Assembly (NCBI RefSeq): GCF_004329815.1
Contig: NZ_SJPE01000006.1
Location: forward strand, 96,706-160,705
DNA: 64,000 nucleotides
Direction: 5' to 3'
DNA from: Flavobacterium silvisoli
Lineage (GTDB): Bacteria; Bacteroidota; Bacteroidia; Flavobacteriales; Flavobacteriaceae
The translations under genes and the position numbers were made by a program. The notes under the pieces were generated by a model. That model was given only the letters and a program-made list of their open reading frames with translations. It had not been told where the DNA came from and ran no database searches. This document shows positions 36,120 through 45,500 of this stretch, piece after piece. Position 1 is the first letter of the stretch. Each line of letters opens with the position of its first letter.

Positions 36120-36498
36120 ATGCATTTTTGTCGTAATGCACAAAAATATTAATGTAAATGTTTCGGGCTAACCTCGCCGTTACCGGCATTAAGATAAATA
36201 ACGCTAAAATAATGGCAACAAAAGAATGAAGTAATTCCAAGCCAATAAAAACATGTGAAATTATGAATGCGGTTACACCAATGGCTACCGTCAGGGCATA
36301 ACTTACATACATAGCACCATAAAAAAACGAAGGCTCTATTTGATAACGCAACTTACAATGGCTACATTCCTCGTGCATAGTGTAAATGTTCTTAAGATGA
36401 TACGGATTCGGGTCCACATACATGCTTTCTTCTTGGCATCTGGGGCAACTTCCTGTTAAAATACTATTTAGTTTGGATCCTTTTTTTAACATTTGCAT
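36109..36498 (-). CDS. DUF983 membrane protein (first copy)
   Basis: The 129-residue protein has a four-cysteine zinc ribbon at the N terminus (SCPRCQ and ECSHCK), then SFFYGAMYVSYALTVAIGV, the DUF983 core, and two hydrophobic segments. The function of the family is unknown. A paralogue with the same layout lies at 49173-49583. The start could be 36498 or the in-frame ATG at 36492; a -7 element ending 11 bases upstream favours a very short leader either way. Its 3' end overlaps the FAD oxidoreductase gene. Confidence 0.87.
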   Translation of the reverse strand: MQMLKKGSKLNSILTGSCPRCQEESMYVDPNPYHLKNIYTMHEECSHCKLRYQIEPSFFYGAMYVSYALTVAIGVTAFIISHVFIGLELLHSFVAIILALFILMPVTARLARNIYINIFVHYDKNASKK

Positions 36499-36508
36499 AA
36501 ATTTTATA

Positions 36509-36516
36509 CAAAGATA
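36509..36516 (-). promoter_or_regulatory. Candidate promoter -7 element for the first DUF983 gene
   Basis: Minus-strand TATCTTTG matches TAnnTTTG and would start transcription a few bases before the ATG. Confidence 0.45.
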
Positions 36517-36556
36517 CTTTATAGAAAGTTTTTACTAAACTTTTGTTGCAATCATT

Positions 36557-38467
36557 ATGTTAAACATACACAATTTATCGGTTTCGTTTGGAGGTACGTA
36601 TCTTTTTGAAGAGGTGACTTTTCGTTTGGGTTCGGGAGACAGAGTAGGACTGGTGGGAAAAAACGGAGCAGGTAAATCAACCATGCTCAAAATTTTGGCA
36701 GGCGATTTTAAACCCGATAGCGGTAGTATTGCCACCGAGAAAGAGGTCAAAATCGGATTTCTTCGCCAGGACATAGATTTCGTAAAAGGAAGAACCGTAC
36801 TCGAAGAGGCTTATCAGGCCTTTGAAGAAATCAAAAGAGCCGAATTAAAAATTGATGAGATTAACCACCAATTGGCCACACGTACCGATTATGAAAGTCA
36901 AAGTTATTCCGATTTGATTGAACAGTTGAGTGATGTAACCCACCATTATGAAATTCTGGGCGGTTATAATTATGTGGGCGATACCGAGAAAATTCTCTTG
37001 GGATTGGGATTCAAACGCGAAGATTTCAATAATCAAACCGATACCTTTTCGGGCGGTTGGCGTATGCGTATCGAATTGGCTAAACTGTTGCTGCAATCCA
37101 ATGATATTCTTTTGCTGGATGAGCCTACCAACCACCTTGATATCGAAAGTATCATTTGGCTTGAAGGTTTTTTAAGAAACTTCCCGGGCGTAGTGGTAAT
37201 CGTATCGCATGATAAAATGTTTCTGGACAATGTCACCAACCGCACCATCGAAATCTCCTTAGGTAAAGCATACGACTTTAATAAACCGTATTCTCAATAT
37301 TTAGTGCTGCGCGAAGAAATCCGTGAAAAGCAATTGGCCACTCAAAAAAATCAGGCTAAAAAGATTGAAGAAACCGAAAAGTTAATCGAAAAATTCCGTG
37401 CCAAAGCCTCAAAAGCTTCCATGGCGCAATCGCTGATAAAAAAATTAGACAAGGTAGAAAGAATTGAGGTTGATGAAGATGATAATTCAGTAATGAACAT
37501 TTCATTTCCGGTTTCTATGACGCCCGGCAGAGTAGTTATTGAAGCCGAACATGTCACTAAAGCTTATGGCGATAAAACCATCTTAAAAGATATTTCTCTT
37601 TTGGTGGAACGCGGTTCCAAAATAGCATTCGTCGGACAAAACGGTCAGGGGAAATCTACTTTCATCAAAGCCATAGTCAACGAGTTTGAGTTTGAAGGCT
37701 CTATAAAATTAGGACACAACGTACAATTGGGATATTTTGCCCAAAATCAGGCAGAATATTTAGACGGAGAAATTACTTTGTTGGAAACCATGACCAATGC
37801 AGCCAACGACAGCAATCGATCCAAAGTACGCGATATGCTCGGGGCCTTTTTGTTTCGCGGGGATGATGTGGAGAAGAAGGTAAAAGTACTTTCGGGTGGA
37901 GAGCGAAATCGTTTGGCGTTGTGTAAACTGTTGTTACAGCCTATCAATGTTTTAGTGATGGATGAGCCTACCAACCACCTCGATATTAAATCAAAAAACG
38001 TTTTAAAAGCTGCTTTGCAAAAATATGAAGGCACCTTGCTTTTGGTGTCGCACGACAGGGATTTTCTTCAGGGAATGTCAAATATCGTTTACGAATTCAA
38101 AGACCAAAAAATAAAAGAATATTTAGGCGATATAAATTACTTCCTCGAACAACGAAATGCGGCTAATATGCGCGAAATCGAAAAAAAGGATGTGGTTGTC
38201 AATTCAAATTCTGCCAAAGAGAATAAGAACGTTTCTTATGAAGACCAGAAGAAAAGCAAATCATTGCAAAATCGATTGAGCAAAATTGAAAGTCAAATCA
38301 AGCAGCTTGAAATCGATATTCAGAATGATGACAAGGAACTCGCGTCTAATTACGACAAGCATATTGAAAATGCCGATTTCTTCATAGCCTATAATAAAAA
38401 GAAAACAGAACTGGATAAATTACTCGAAGATTGGGAAAAAGTTCAGGAAGAGATTGATAATTTGTAA
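36557..38467 (+). CDS. ABC-F family ATPase
   Basis: ABC-F proteins have two ATP-binding cassettes and no membrane domain; they act on the ribosome. The 636-residue protein shows cassette 1 (GKNGAGKST, FSGGWRMRIELAKLL, LLLDEPTNHLD), the inter-cassette linker with charged helices (about 245-315), cassette 2 (GQNGQGKST, LSGGERNRLALCKLL, VMDEPTNHLD) and a C-terminal coiled coil (SLQNRLSKIESQIKQLEIDI). This layout is of the Uup/housekeeping type rather than a clear antibiotic-resistance type, but the subfamily cannot be fixed by eye. Confidence 0.95.
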   Translation: MLNIHNLSVSFGGTYLFEEVTFRLGSGDRVGLVGKNGAGKSTMLKILAGDFKPDSGSIATEKEVKIGFLRQDIDFVKGRTVLEEAYQAFEEIKRAELKIDEINHQLATRTDYESQSYSDLIEQLSDVTHHYEILGGYNYVGDTEKILLGLGFKREDFNNQTDTFSGGWRMRIELAKLLLQSNDILLLDEPTNHLDIESIIWLEGFLRNFPGVVVIVSHDKMFLDNVTNRTIEISLGKAYDFNKPYSQYLVLREEIREKQLATQKNQAKKIEETEKLIEKFRAKASKASMAQSLIKKLDKVERIEVDEDDNSVMNISFPVSMTPGRVVIEAEHVTKAYGDKTILKDISLLVERGSKIAFVGQNGQGKSTFIKAIVNEFEFEGSIKLGHNVQLGYFAQNQAEYLDGEITLLETMTNAANDSNRSKVRDMLGAFLFRGDDVEKKVKVLSGGERNRLALCKLLLQPINVLVMDEPTNHLDIKSKNVLKAALQKYEGTLLLVSHDRDFLQGMSNIVYEFKDQKIKEYLGDINYFLEQRNAANMREIEKKDVVVNSNSAKENKNVSYEDQKKSKSLQNRLSKIESQIKQLEIDIQNDDKELASNYDKHIENADFFIAYNKKKTELDKLLEDWEKVQEEIDNL

Positions 38468-38469
38468 CC

Positions 38470-38500
38470 TGAAAGAGCTTCAAACGAGGCTCTTTTTATT
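38470..38500 (+). terminator. Terminator downstream of the ABC-F gene
   Basis: AAAGAGC (38472-38478) pairs with GCTCTTT (38489-38495), followed by a T-rich run that enters the convergent gene's stop region. Confidence 0.72.
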
Positions 38501-39641
38501 TGAAAGGATGCCGTTGCTGCCAAACCAAACTGGGTTCAAGTTTCGGAAATATTCTCGACATTAGTTTGTTGATCCATTTGTTGGTGTGGTAAATGAATCC
38601 GGTCATTATTACCGGTTTGGCTCCTACTGAACTTTTAATCTCCAGTGCGGTTCGGCCAAAAATAATTTTTCTGAATCGATGCTCAATGCCGTATTTAGTC
38701 ATGTTATACAGCATGTTCAGGTAGAGCATTTTTTCTTTTTGAATCTGTTCGTCATAACCCAAAAAGTAGGTTTCCAGAATATCGCCGTTCAAGAGCAGAG
38801 TATGGAATCCTATTAGTTTTTCATCTGAAAAATAACCACACAATACGAAGTGTTCTCCGCATTGCTTTTTAAAAGTCGAAAAATGGTTCTTTGCCAAAAA
38901 GAAAGTGTTGAAAGGGGCATTTTTGGCTACATGATGATACAATTCATAAATGCGTTCCTCGTTTGAATGTATTTCGGCTAATGATAATTCGCGGGTAACT
39001 ATTCCCTCAATTTTTTTGTGAGAGCGTTTGTATTGGTCACGGTATTTTTTAGAAAAAGCAGCTGTATAATCCTCATGGGTTTCCCAGGATTCAGGCAAAT
39101 CAAAAATCATATTAGGTTGTGTTGTGAACTCGTACATCGATGCAAATGCGTATTGTTTCAGTTCTTCAGCACAATGTTGGTAGAAATCTTTAAAAGATAC
39201 AATATGAATGGTGATCTGCTGTTTTTTGAAAAAATGAATGATTTCGGTTGCACAGGCCACCAGTAGTTCGCTGATGTTTTTAGCATCAATGTTTTTGTTG
39301 AATACATAACCATTTTGGCCCGTAATCATATTGTTGCCCAGAAATAACACATGAGAAGCAAAGTTCTTAAAGACAAAATTCCGAACGGTTGTTTTTAAAC
39401 ATTGATCCCTTTCACCGAACGATTCAAGTTGGTTCAGGTTAAGATATTGCGCCAAAGCTACCCCGATTAATGTTGTTTTTTCAAATATGCCAATGTAAAA
39501 ACACTGCATATTGGTGGGAGCTGATTCTTCAAGTACCCTAAGGTATGGGGTTTGCAAAAAGGCATTCTCAACCGCAACCGCATCCCAAGACCCCGGAAGT
39601 TCAGTAATTGAAGCATAAATTTTGAAAGTGTGTGTATCCAA
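38496..39641 (-). CDS. GNAT/FemAB-like acyltransferase family protein
   Basis: The 381-residue cytoplasmic protein has the two-lobe pattern of FemAB-like GNAT proteins: an N-terminal lobe with LIGVALAQYLNL and a C-terminal lobe with FFLAKNHFSTFKKQ, ERFVLCGYFSD-like text (EHFVLCGYFSDEKLIGFHTLLLNG) and KMLYLNMLYNMTKYGIEHRFRKIIFGRTALEIKSSVGAKP. That last block is typical of the peptidogalycan-biosynthesis FemAB-like family. Substrates are unknown; amino-acyl or acyl transfer to an envelope precursor is plausible. It lies downstream of the DUF1761 gene beyond a terminator. Confidence 0.72.
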   Translation of the reverse strand: MDTHTFKIYASITELPGSWDAVAVENAFLQTPYLRVLEESAPTNMQCFYIGIFEKTTLIGVALAQYLNLNQLESFGERDQCLKTTVRNFVFKNFASHVLFLGNNMITGQNGYVFNKNIDAKNISELLVACATEIIHFFKKQQITIHIVSFKDFYQHCAEELKQYAFASMYEFTTQPNMIFDLPESWETHEDYTAAFSKKYRDQYKRSHKKIEGIVTRELSLAEIHSNEERIYELYHHVAKNAPFNTFFLAKNHFSTFKKQCGEHFVLCGYFSDEKLIGFHTLLLNGDILETYFLGYDEQIQKEKMLYLNMLYNMTKYGIEHRFRKIIFGRTALEIKSSVGAKPVIMTGFIYHTNKWINKLMSRIFPKLEPSLVWQQRHPFK

Positions 39642-39643
39642 AA

Positions 39644-39676
39644 TAAAAAAAATCGCTCCACAAATGTAGAGCGATT
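39644..39676 (-). terminator. Terminator downstream of the DUF1761 gene
   Basis: AATCGCTC (39651-39658) and GAGCGATT (39669-39676) form the stem; in minus-strand reading a run of T follows. Confidence 0.85.
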
Positions 39677-39696
39677 GGGGTATAATAAAATGTTAA

Positions 39697-40179
39697 TTAT
39701 TGCATCATACAAATGATTCCGCCCATAATAGTAAAACAAACGATCCAAAACCCACTGGTCACCATAACATATTTGAAACTTTTTTGTTCATACAAAGCAC
39801 CGGTGCCTATTACCGGAAATATCATTAATAAACCGGTCATGAAGCCGTGAAATGCTCCGTGTTTAAAAGTTCTGTACGCTGTTCCGTAATCAGCCATAAA
39901 AGCATTGTAGGAAGGAAGCGCTTTTGAGGGGTCGCCACCTACCATGCCCAAGGCACCAAACTGATGAATAGTTACCATTTGCAGAACAAAAGAAATTAAA
40001 AAAGCATAAACAATGGAAAGCCCAAAGATTTTAATCATGTTAAAGTCTTTTCCGTCCTCCGGAGTCAGTCCGGTTTCTTTCATCCATATAGTTCCGAAAA
40101 CTTTCGGATTGTACCAAATGAATCCCACAACTAATGTAGATAAGGAAGCTAGTAGTAAAGCTAAAAAATTGACGTTCAT
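39697..40179 (-). CDS. DUF1761 family membrane protein
   Basis: The 160-residue protein has four predicted membrane helices (about 5-22, 50-70, 105-125 and 135-155). The family start is clear: VVGFIWYNPKVFGTIWMKETG, with the conserved WYNP..FG..W pattern. The function is unknown. It is a single-gene unit on the minus strand, divergent from the LRR gene. Confidence 0.85.
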   Translation of the reverse strand: MNVNFLALLLASLSTLVVGFIWYNPKVFGTIWMKETGLTPEDGKDFNMIKIFGLSIVYAFLISFVLQMVTIHQFGALGMVGGDPSKALPSYNAFMADYGTAYRTFKHGAFHGFMTGLLMIFPVIGTGALYEQKSFKYVMVTSGFWIVCFTIMGGIICMMQ

Positions 40180-40296
40180 AATTTTATGTGTTTTGGTTAG
40201 TGTTTCAAAAGTAACAAAAAAATATAAATACCGTTTCCGATTTTATTTTAACAAGAATTTTTGATTTTTGTAGGATAAAAAAGTAAAAAAATCATA

Positions 40297-40316
40297 ACAA
40301 AATGCATTTTGTCGAT
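40297..40316 (+). promoter_or_regulatory. Perfect 16-base palindrome and shared motif upstream of the LRR gene
   Basis: ACAAAATGCATTTTGT (40297-40312) is a perfect palindrome; its right half plus CGAT (40303-40316) is also found upstream of gldK at 30117-30130. It lies about 70 bases before the LRR start and could be an operator. Confidence 0.4.
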
Positions 40317-40383
40317 TATTTTTGTTTTTAAACGGATATTCTTATAGTTTTACTTCGTCATTAACCCAAAATCGTAAACCTAT

Positions 40384-41238
40384 ATGAAAACTATTTTTAC
40401 TTATGCTGCTATCCTGCTGGTTTCTGTTTCGGTATTCGCCGAGATATCAACCACAGAGAAAAATGCCTTACTAAAACTCTACAAAACTACTAAAGGTTCA
40501 CAATGGACCAATAAATGGGATTTGAAAGCACCGGTTGCTACTTGGTATGGTGTCGGAATCCAGGATGACAAAGTGGTGTCACTCAAATTAGTCAATAATA
40601 ATCTTGTAGGACAATTGCCTAACGAATTGGGTGATTTGACTTCATTAAAGGTGTTGAATCTTTTCAGAAACAGCATCACCGGACCACTGCCGGCTACCAT
40701 TGGTAATTTAAAAAACTTAACAATGTTGAATGTAGCTTTTAACCAGGTGTCGGGCGCTTTACCGGAAACATTGGGTAATGCAACTCAACTTAAGACAATT
40801 GAAATGCACATGAACCGATTGACCGGGCAACTACCGGCAAGCATCGGTAACTTATCCGGTTTAGAGAAACTTTCGCTTTACAATAACGAAATTGAAGGAA
40901 ATATTCCGGCTTCCTACTACAAATTGACAGCATTAAAAGAATTGTTGTTGAGCAGTAACAAGCTTACCGGAAAATTGGATAAAGAAATTTCTAATCTGGC
41001 AGCATTGGAAACCTTGAGTTTGTTTGAAAACAAAATGGAAGGTACCGTGCCTTTTGATTTGGAAAAATTACACAATCTTAAAGAAATGAATATTTCGTAT
41101 AACATGTTCAATGGTTTTGTTTCTAAAAACCTGTCTAAGTTAGATGCCTTAAACATGACCATGGTAAACGAACAAGGTGTGGCTACTACACTAAAAGTGA
41201 GTATAGATAAAAACTCAGCTTTTGCTGCAGACGAATAA
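40384..41238 (+). CDS. Secreted leucine-rich-repeat protein (plant-type repeats)
   Basis: The 284-residue protein has a signal peptide (about 1-20, ending VFAE), an N-terminal cap with NALLKLYKTTKGSQWTNKWD and W(Y)GVG, then about eight 24-residue repeats of the pattern LxxLxxLxLxxNxLxGxLPxxLGNL. This is the plant-receptor/LRR subclass that also occurs in Bacteroidota. The tail after residue 255 is short and lacks a clear type IX secretion signal, so a periplasmic or surface location by another route is likely. The binding partner is unknown. A terminator follows. Confidence 0.88.
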   Translation: MKTIFTYAAILLVSVSVFAEISTTEKNALLKLYKTTKGSQWTNKWDLKAPVATWYGVGIQDDKVVSLKLVNNNLVGQLPNELGDLTSLKVLNLFRNSITGPLPATIGNLKNLTMLNVAFNQVSGALPETLGNATQLKTIEMHMNRLTGQLPASIGNLSGLEKLSLYNNEIEGNIPASYYKLTALKELLLSSNKLTGKLDKEISNLAALETLSLFENKMEGTVPFDLEKLHNLKEMNISYNMFNGFVSKNLSKLDALNMTMVNEQGVATTLKVSIDKNSAFAADE

Positions 41239-41261
41239 TATCATATTTTTAATTTTGTTGG

Positions 41262-41298
41262 GACAAAAAAGGCTTGAGATAATCTCAAGCCTTTTTTA
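41262..41298. terminator. Bidirectional terminator between the LRR and DnaJ-KTSC genes
   Basis: AAAAAAGGCTTGAGA pairs with TCTCAAGCCTTTTTT around a short loop between convergent stops at 41238 and 41305. Confidence 0.92.
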
Positions 41299-41304
41299 TT
41301 TTAA

Positions 41305-41757
41305 CTATTCGGCAGCTAGTAATTTTGAAGTGCTTCGATAGATGTAATCGTTGTAAATGTGTCTGCGTGCGAAACGGCTCGGTGATTCGGCATTAATCAT
41401 TTTGATGTATGTTGGACGTAAAACACCGAAAAACTCAAACGAATTTCCATCCAAAAAAGTAATGTACAACACGCTGTTTTCATAGTAAAAATCGGCAATA
41501 TTAGTACTGCTCGTAATGCGGTTGTATTCGGCTCTGTCTTTCTCTAGTGTTTCCGGAGCAATACTGACCAAAAAATGATAGGCCGCAATAATCTCTTTAC
41601 TTCTTTCCTCCGCCAAATGACGTTCTTCGGCATCCGCTATCGTATCAGGATGACTATCTTTCATGCTGTTGCGGTAAATGGTTTTCAGCTCTTTTAAAGT
41701 GGCTGTTTTTGTAACGCCGAGTAACGCTCTGTACTCAACAATTTTTTTCATATTCAT
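41305..41757 (-). CDS. J-domain/KTSC-domain fusion protein
   Basis: The 150-residue protein begins with a J-domain (YRALLGVTKTATLKELKTIYR, then the Hsp70-activating tripeptide HPD in KDSHPDTIAD) and ends with a KTSC-like domain (VLYITFLDGNSFEFFGVLRPTYIKMINAESPSRFARRHI). KTSC domains are small beta folds named for lysyl-tRNA synthetase C-terminal-like sequence and of unknown function. The J-domain implies recruitment of a DnaK chaperone. The start can be 41757 or the in-frame ATG 41751. It is a single gene with a -7 element upstream. Confidence 0.83.
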   Translation of the reverse strand: MNMKKIVEYRALLGVTKTATLKELKTIYRNSMKDSHPDTIADAEERHLAEERSKEIIAAYHFLVSIAPETLEKDRAEYNRITSSTNIADFYYENSVLYITFLDGNSFEFFGVLRPTYIKMINAESPSRFARRHIYNDYIYRSTSKLLAAE

Positions 41758-42064
41758 AGTGTACCAATAAAAAATCCCTGCTTTTCAGTAGGGCTTCAAT
41801 TTTTGCGATAACGCTTACCGCATTTCGGTCGCAAAGATAGGGTTTTAATTTACAGTATCTAATCAATTGGTAAATAATTGTAAAATAGATGGTTATGTGT
41901 TTTTTTTGAAATAAAATCGAAAAATCAACGGTAGCTTTTCCCGGTTTCCGGCCTTGTAAGTAATAAACCAAATAGAGGCATGACCGGAAACTGTTCAGGA
42001 AAATAAAAAGGGGGTATTGTAAATTTTGAATTACGGCTTATGAGTGGTTGTCGACAAAGGCTTT
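41758..42064. other. 307-base gap between the DnaJ-KTSC gene and the YgaP-like gene
   Basis: It contains a promoter -7 element for the DnaJ-KTSC gene and a weak dyad (CGGTTTCCGGCC near 41940 and GACCGGAAAC near 41980). I see no credible ORF or RNA gene. Confidence 0.6.
41832..41839 (-). promoter_or_regulatory. Candidate promoter -7 element for the DnaJ-KTSC gene
   Basis: Minus-strand TATCTTTG followed by C matches TAnnTTTG; the leader would be about 75 bases. Confidence 0.42.
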
Positions 42065-42250
42065 TTAATCTTTGACGCCCAGTTTTTCCAAAATGTCTTC
42101 CATCAGACACCAACGGGTTATTGAAGACTGAAGCAGATTGGCTCCCACAAAAGCGGTGAACCAAAGCCAATTGGGATTGACATAATGAGCCAATAAAAGA
42201 CTCACAAGGATGAATGTGCCGGCTACGGCTCTGACGATTCTGTTTTTCAT
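42065..42250 (-). CDS. Small YgaP-like (DUF2892) membrane protein
   Basis: The 61-residue protein matches the transmembrane domain of E. coli YgaP: RIVRAVAGTFILVSLLLAH, then WLWFTAFVGANLLQSSITRWCLMEDILEKLGV, with two membrane helices and the conserved NLLQS..T..C pattern including one cysteine. In YgaP this domain is fused to a rhodanese; here the rhodanese is a separate gene at 48826. It is last in the minus-strand RND run, 10 bases after the PII-like gene. A role in sulfur or thiol handling is inferred from that link. Confidence 0.88.
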   Translation of the reverse strand: MKNRIVRAVAGTFILVSLLLAHYVNPNWLWFTAFVGANLLQSSITRWCLMEDILEKLGVKD

Positions 42251-42260
42251 AACTTCTGAA

Positions 42261-42566
42261 TTAATTTGATTTTTCGATGTTTAAAACTGCTATATGTATT
42301 TTTGAAATAGTTGTTTGACTTTGATTAAACGAGTGAACCAATTCAAATAAAGAATCTACTCGCTCCGAAGGAACAAAAGCATAAAACAAAACCGATTCGG
42401 TTTCATGCATTTCAGAAGCAAACCAATTGCTTTCCAACGCGTCATCACTGTTGTCCCGGTAGCCAATGACGCTGCGATAGGAAAAAGTATGCACTTGGGC
42501 CTGCTTCAATAATTGTTTGATGATAGGATCAAACTCCTGTATAGCATTGATGATTACTAATTTCAT
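42261..42566 (-). CDS. Small PII-like/ferredoxin-fold protein linked to RND efflux
   Basis: I place the start at ATG 42566 (MKLVIINAIQEFDPIIKQLL), giving 101 residues, because the longer frame to 42602 would overlap the end of the permease gene. The pattern beta-alpha-beta with SYRSVIGYRDN and VLFYAFVPSERVDSLFELVHSFN resembles PII-like/DUF3240 proteins. Genes of that type often follow CusA/CzcA-like permeases. It lies 11 bases after the RND permease gene. A sensor or regulatory role is possible but not shown. Confidence 0.68.
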   Translation of the reverse strand: MKLVIINAIQEFDPIIKQLLKQAQVHTFSYRSVIGYRDNSDDALESNWFASEMHETESVLFYAFVPSERVDSLFELVHSFNQSQTTISKIHIAVLNIEKSN

Positions 42567-42577
42567 GATGTTGTGTT

Positions 42578-45500
42578 TTAATTCGTATTGGTTTTTTCCC
42601 ATTTCTTTCTCTCGGTTACATAATAGATTATGGGTACAACCAATAAGGTTAGAATTGTAGAAACTATGGCACCAAATACCAATGATATCGCCAATCCTTG
42701 AAATATGGGATCAAATAATATAATAGAGGCACCGATGACTACAGCTCCGGTGGTCAGTAGGATAGGAGTAGTTCGCACCGCTCCCGCTTCAATAATGGCT
42801 TGTTTCAATGCAATGCCTTCCTGTAATCGGATTTCAATAAAGTCAATCAGCAGCACTGAGTTCCTAACCATAACGCCCGCCAAGGCTATCATTCCGATAA
42901 ACGACGTAGCGGTAAAGAAAGCACCCAACAACCAGTGACCCAAAACAATTCCGATTAATGACAGCGGAATTGCCATCATCATGACCATCGGTGTTTTAAA
43001 GTTTTGAAACCAACCCACAATGAGCATGTAAATAATTACAATAACCACCAAAAAGGCAACGCCCAAATCCCGGAATACTTCCAGTGTTATCTGCCACTCT
43101 CCATCCCATTTTACAGTAAAATCGCTTTCGTCCGAAGGTTGCTCCATATACAATTCGTTGACTTTATAGCCTTTAGGCAACTGCATTTTTTGCAGCTTTT
43201 CATTCATGCCCAATATAGCGTATACCGGACTTTCCAATGCGCCGGCCATATCAGCCGTTACATAAACCACCCTTTTTTGATCTTTGCGGTAAATGGTTTT
43301 TTGTAAAGTGTCCTCAACAACTTTCACCAGGTCACTCACCGGTACTACATTGCCATGACTTCCTTTTATTTTTAAATTCTCAATATCCTGCAACGAGGTT
43401 TTATCTTTATCATCCAAAGAGAGAACAATACCCACATTGTCATTCGAGTTTTCCGCATAAAGATTGGAAACCGGATATTCTTTCAGCAGGTAAGTCAAAT
43501 TACCCACGACCTGCTGCGGCGCTACACCATTCAGCATGGCTTTTTCTTTATCTACTTCCAGGCGGTATTCGGTTTGATTGTCTTCGGTCATCCAATCCAC
43601 ATCTACGATATCTGTGGTAGTTTCTAAAATGTTTTTTACCTGGTTGGCCACTTTAATTTGGTCTTTGTAATCCGGACCGTAGATTTCGGCAACCAAAGTT
43701 GATAATACCGGTGGTCCCGGCGGTACTTCAATGATTTTTACATTGGCACCATATCTTTTGGCAATCTTTTGCACTTCTGGACGTACCAATTTCGCTATGG
43801 AATGACTTTGCAAATCACGGTCTTCTTTGTGCAATAAATTCACTTGGATATCGGCCATATTACTGCCGCCGCGCAGGTCGTAATGACGAACCAGCCCGTT
43901 AAAGGTAATAGGAGCAGAGGTGCCTATATAGTATTGGTAATTGACAACTTCGGGAACAGTAGCAAGGTATTGGGCAATTTCCTGAGTTACCGCCGCCGTT
44001 CTTTCTAATGTCGTACCTTCAGGCATGTCAATCACCACCTGAAATTCGTTTTTATTGTCAAAGGGCAACATTTTTACGACTACCGATTTGGTAAAGAACA
44101 TCGTTACTGAACCCAACAATAACAGAACCGTAATTCCTACCAGGATTCTTCTTTTTTTAGAACTGTCCAATAAAGGTCTTTCCAGTTTGTTATACAGTTT
44201 GTAAATGAATGAAGTTTCCAAACCTTGTTCGGCTTTGTGCTCCTGAGCTTCTTTTTCCTGCAACAAATGATAACCCAAATAAGGGGTAACCGTTAAAGCC
44301 ACAAACAACGAAAGCAACATGGCAATCGAAGCACCAATCGGCATCGGACTCATATAAGGTCCCATCATCCCCGAAACAAAAGCCATAGGGAGTATGGCGG
44401 CTATAACGGTAAAGGTGGCCAAAATGGTAGGATTCCCCACTTCATTAATGGCATAAATAGCCGCTTGCTTAAAAGGCAGTCGCTTCATTTTAAAATGGCG
44501 GTGCATGTTTTCGGCAATGATGATACTGTCATCCACCACGATACCCACCACGAAGACTAGAGCGAAAAGCGTAATTCGGTTCAAAGTATAGCCCAATAAA
44601 TAGTAAGCAAACAAGGTCAGTGCAAATGTCAACGGTACCGAGAAGAACACCACCAGTCCGCCACGCCAGCCCATCGCCAAAATGACTAAAAGGGTTACGG
44701 CTATAATGGCTATGCCCAAGTGCAGCAACAATTCACCTACTTTATCCGATGCGGTTTCCCCGTAATTACGGGTGACTTCCACATGCACATCATCGGTAAT
44801 CAGACTTTTTTTCAACTGGTTAACACGGTCAAGAATCTGCTCCGAAATTTTCATCGCATCGGCGCCTTTTACCTTGCCAACGGATATCGTAACCGCAGGA
44901 TATTCCGATTTGGCTGTTTTGAACTTTTCGTTGGCTTTGCCATAACCAAAGGAAACATAACTGCTCGGTGTGGCCGGTCCGTCTTGCACTGAGGCCACTT
45001 GTTTTAAATATACCGGCATATTAGCATTTACACCAACGACTAGGTTTTCTACATCTTCGGTGGTTTTTAAAAACTGTCCGGTGGTTACCAAATATTCCTT
45101 GTCGTTATTCACAAAACTGCCCGATTGCGAACTGCCGTTGTTGGCTTGTATCATTTGCATAATACCCAAAGCATCCACGCCGTTTTCGGCCATTTTATCT
45201 TTGTCGAGTATCACTTTTACTTCGCGGGTTCTTCCGCCGATTTCCTTGGTGATGGCTACATCTTTTACTTTTTCTATTTCCGATGTAACTTCCTCTGCTA
45301 ATTGACGCAATTCAAAATCGGATAATTTTTCGCTCCACAAGGTTAACCCCAGCATGGGAACATCGTCTATAGAACGTGTTTTGACCATCGGTTTGTAAAC
45401 ACCTTGCGGAAACATGTTGTCATGTTTGGCCAATTCATCATACAATTTTACATAGGAACGTTCTACATCCTGACCCACATAAAATTGCACAATCAGCATC

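Noticed and set aside
42261..42602. Longer start (42602) for the PII-like gene
   Set aside because: It would overlap the permease stop, and the first twelve residues do not fit the fold; ATG 42566 is preferred.
43237..43620. 127-residue plus-strand ORF within the RND permease gene
   Set aside because: Shadow of the permease; no start signal or recognisable domain.
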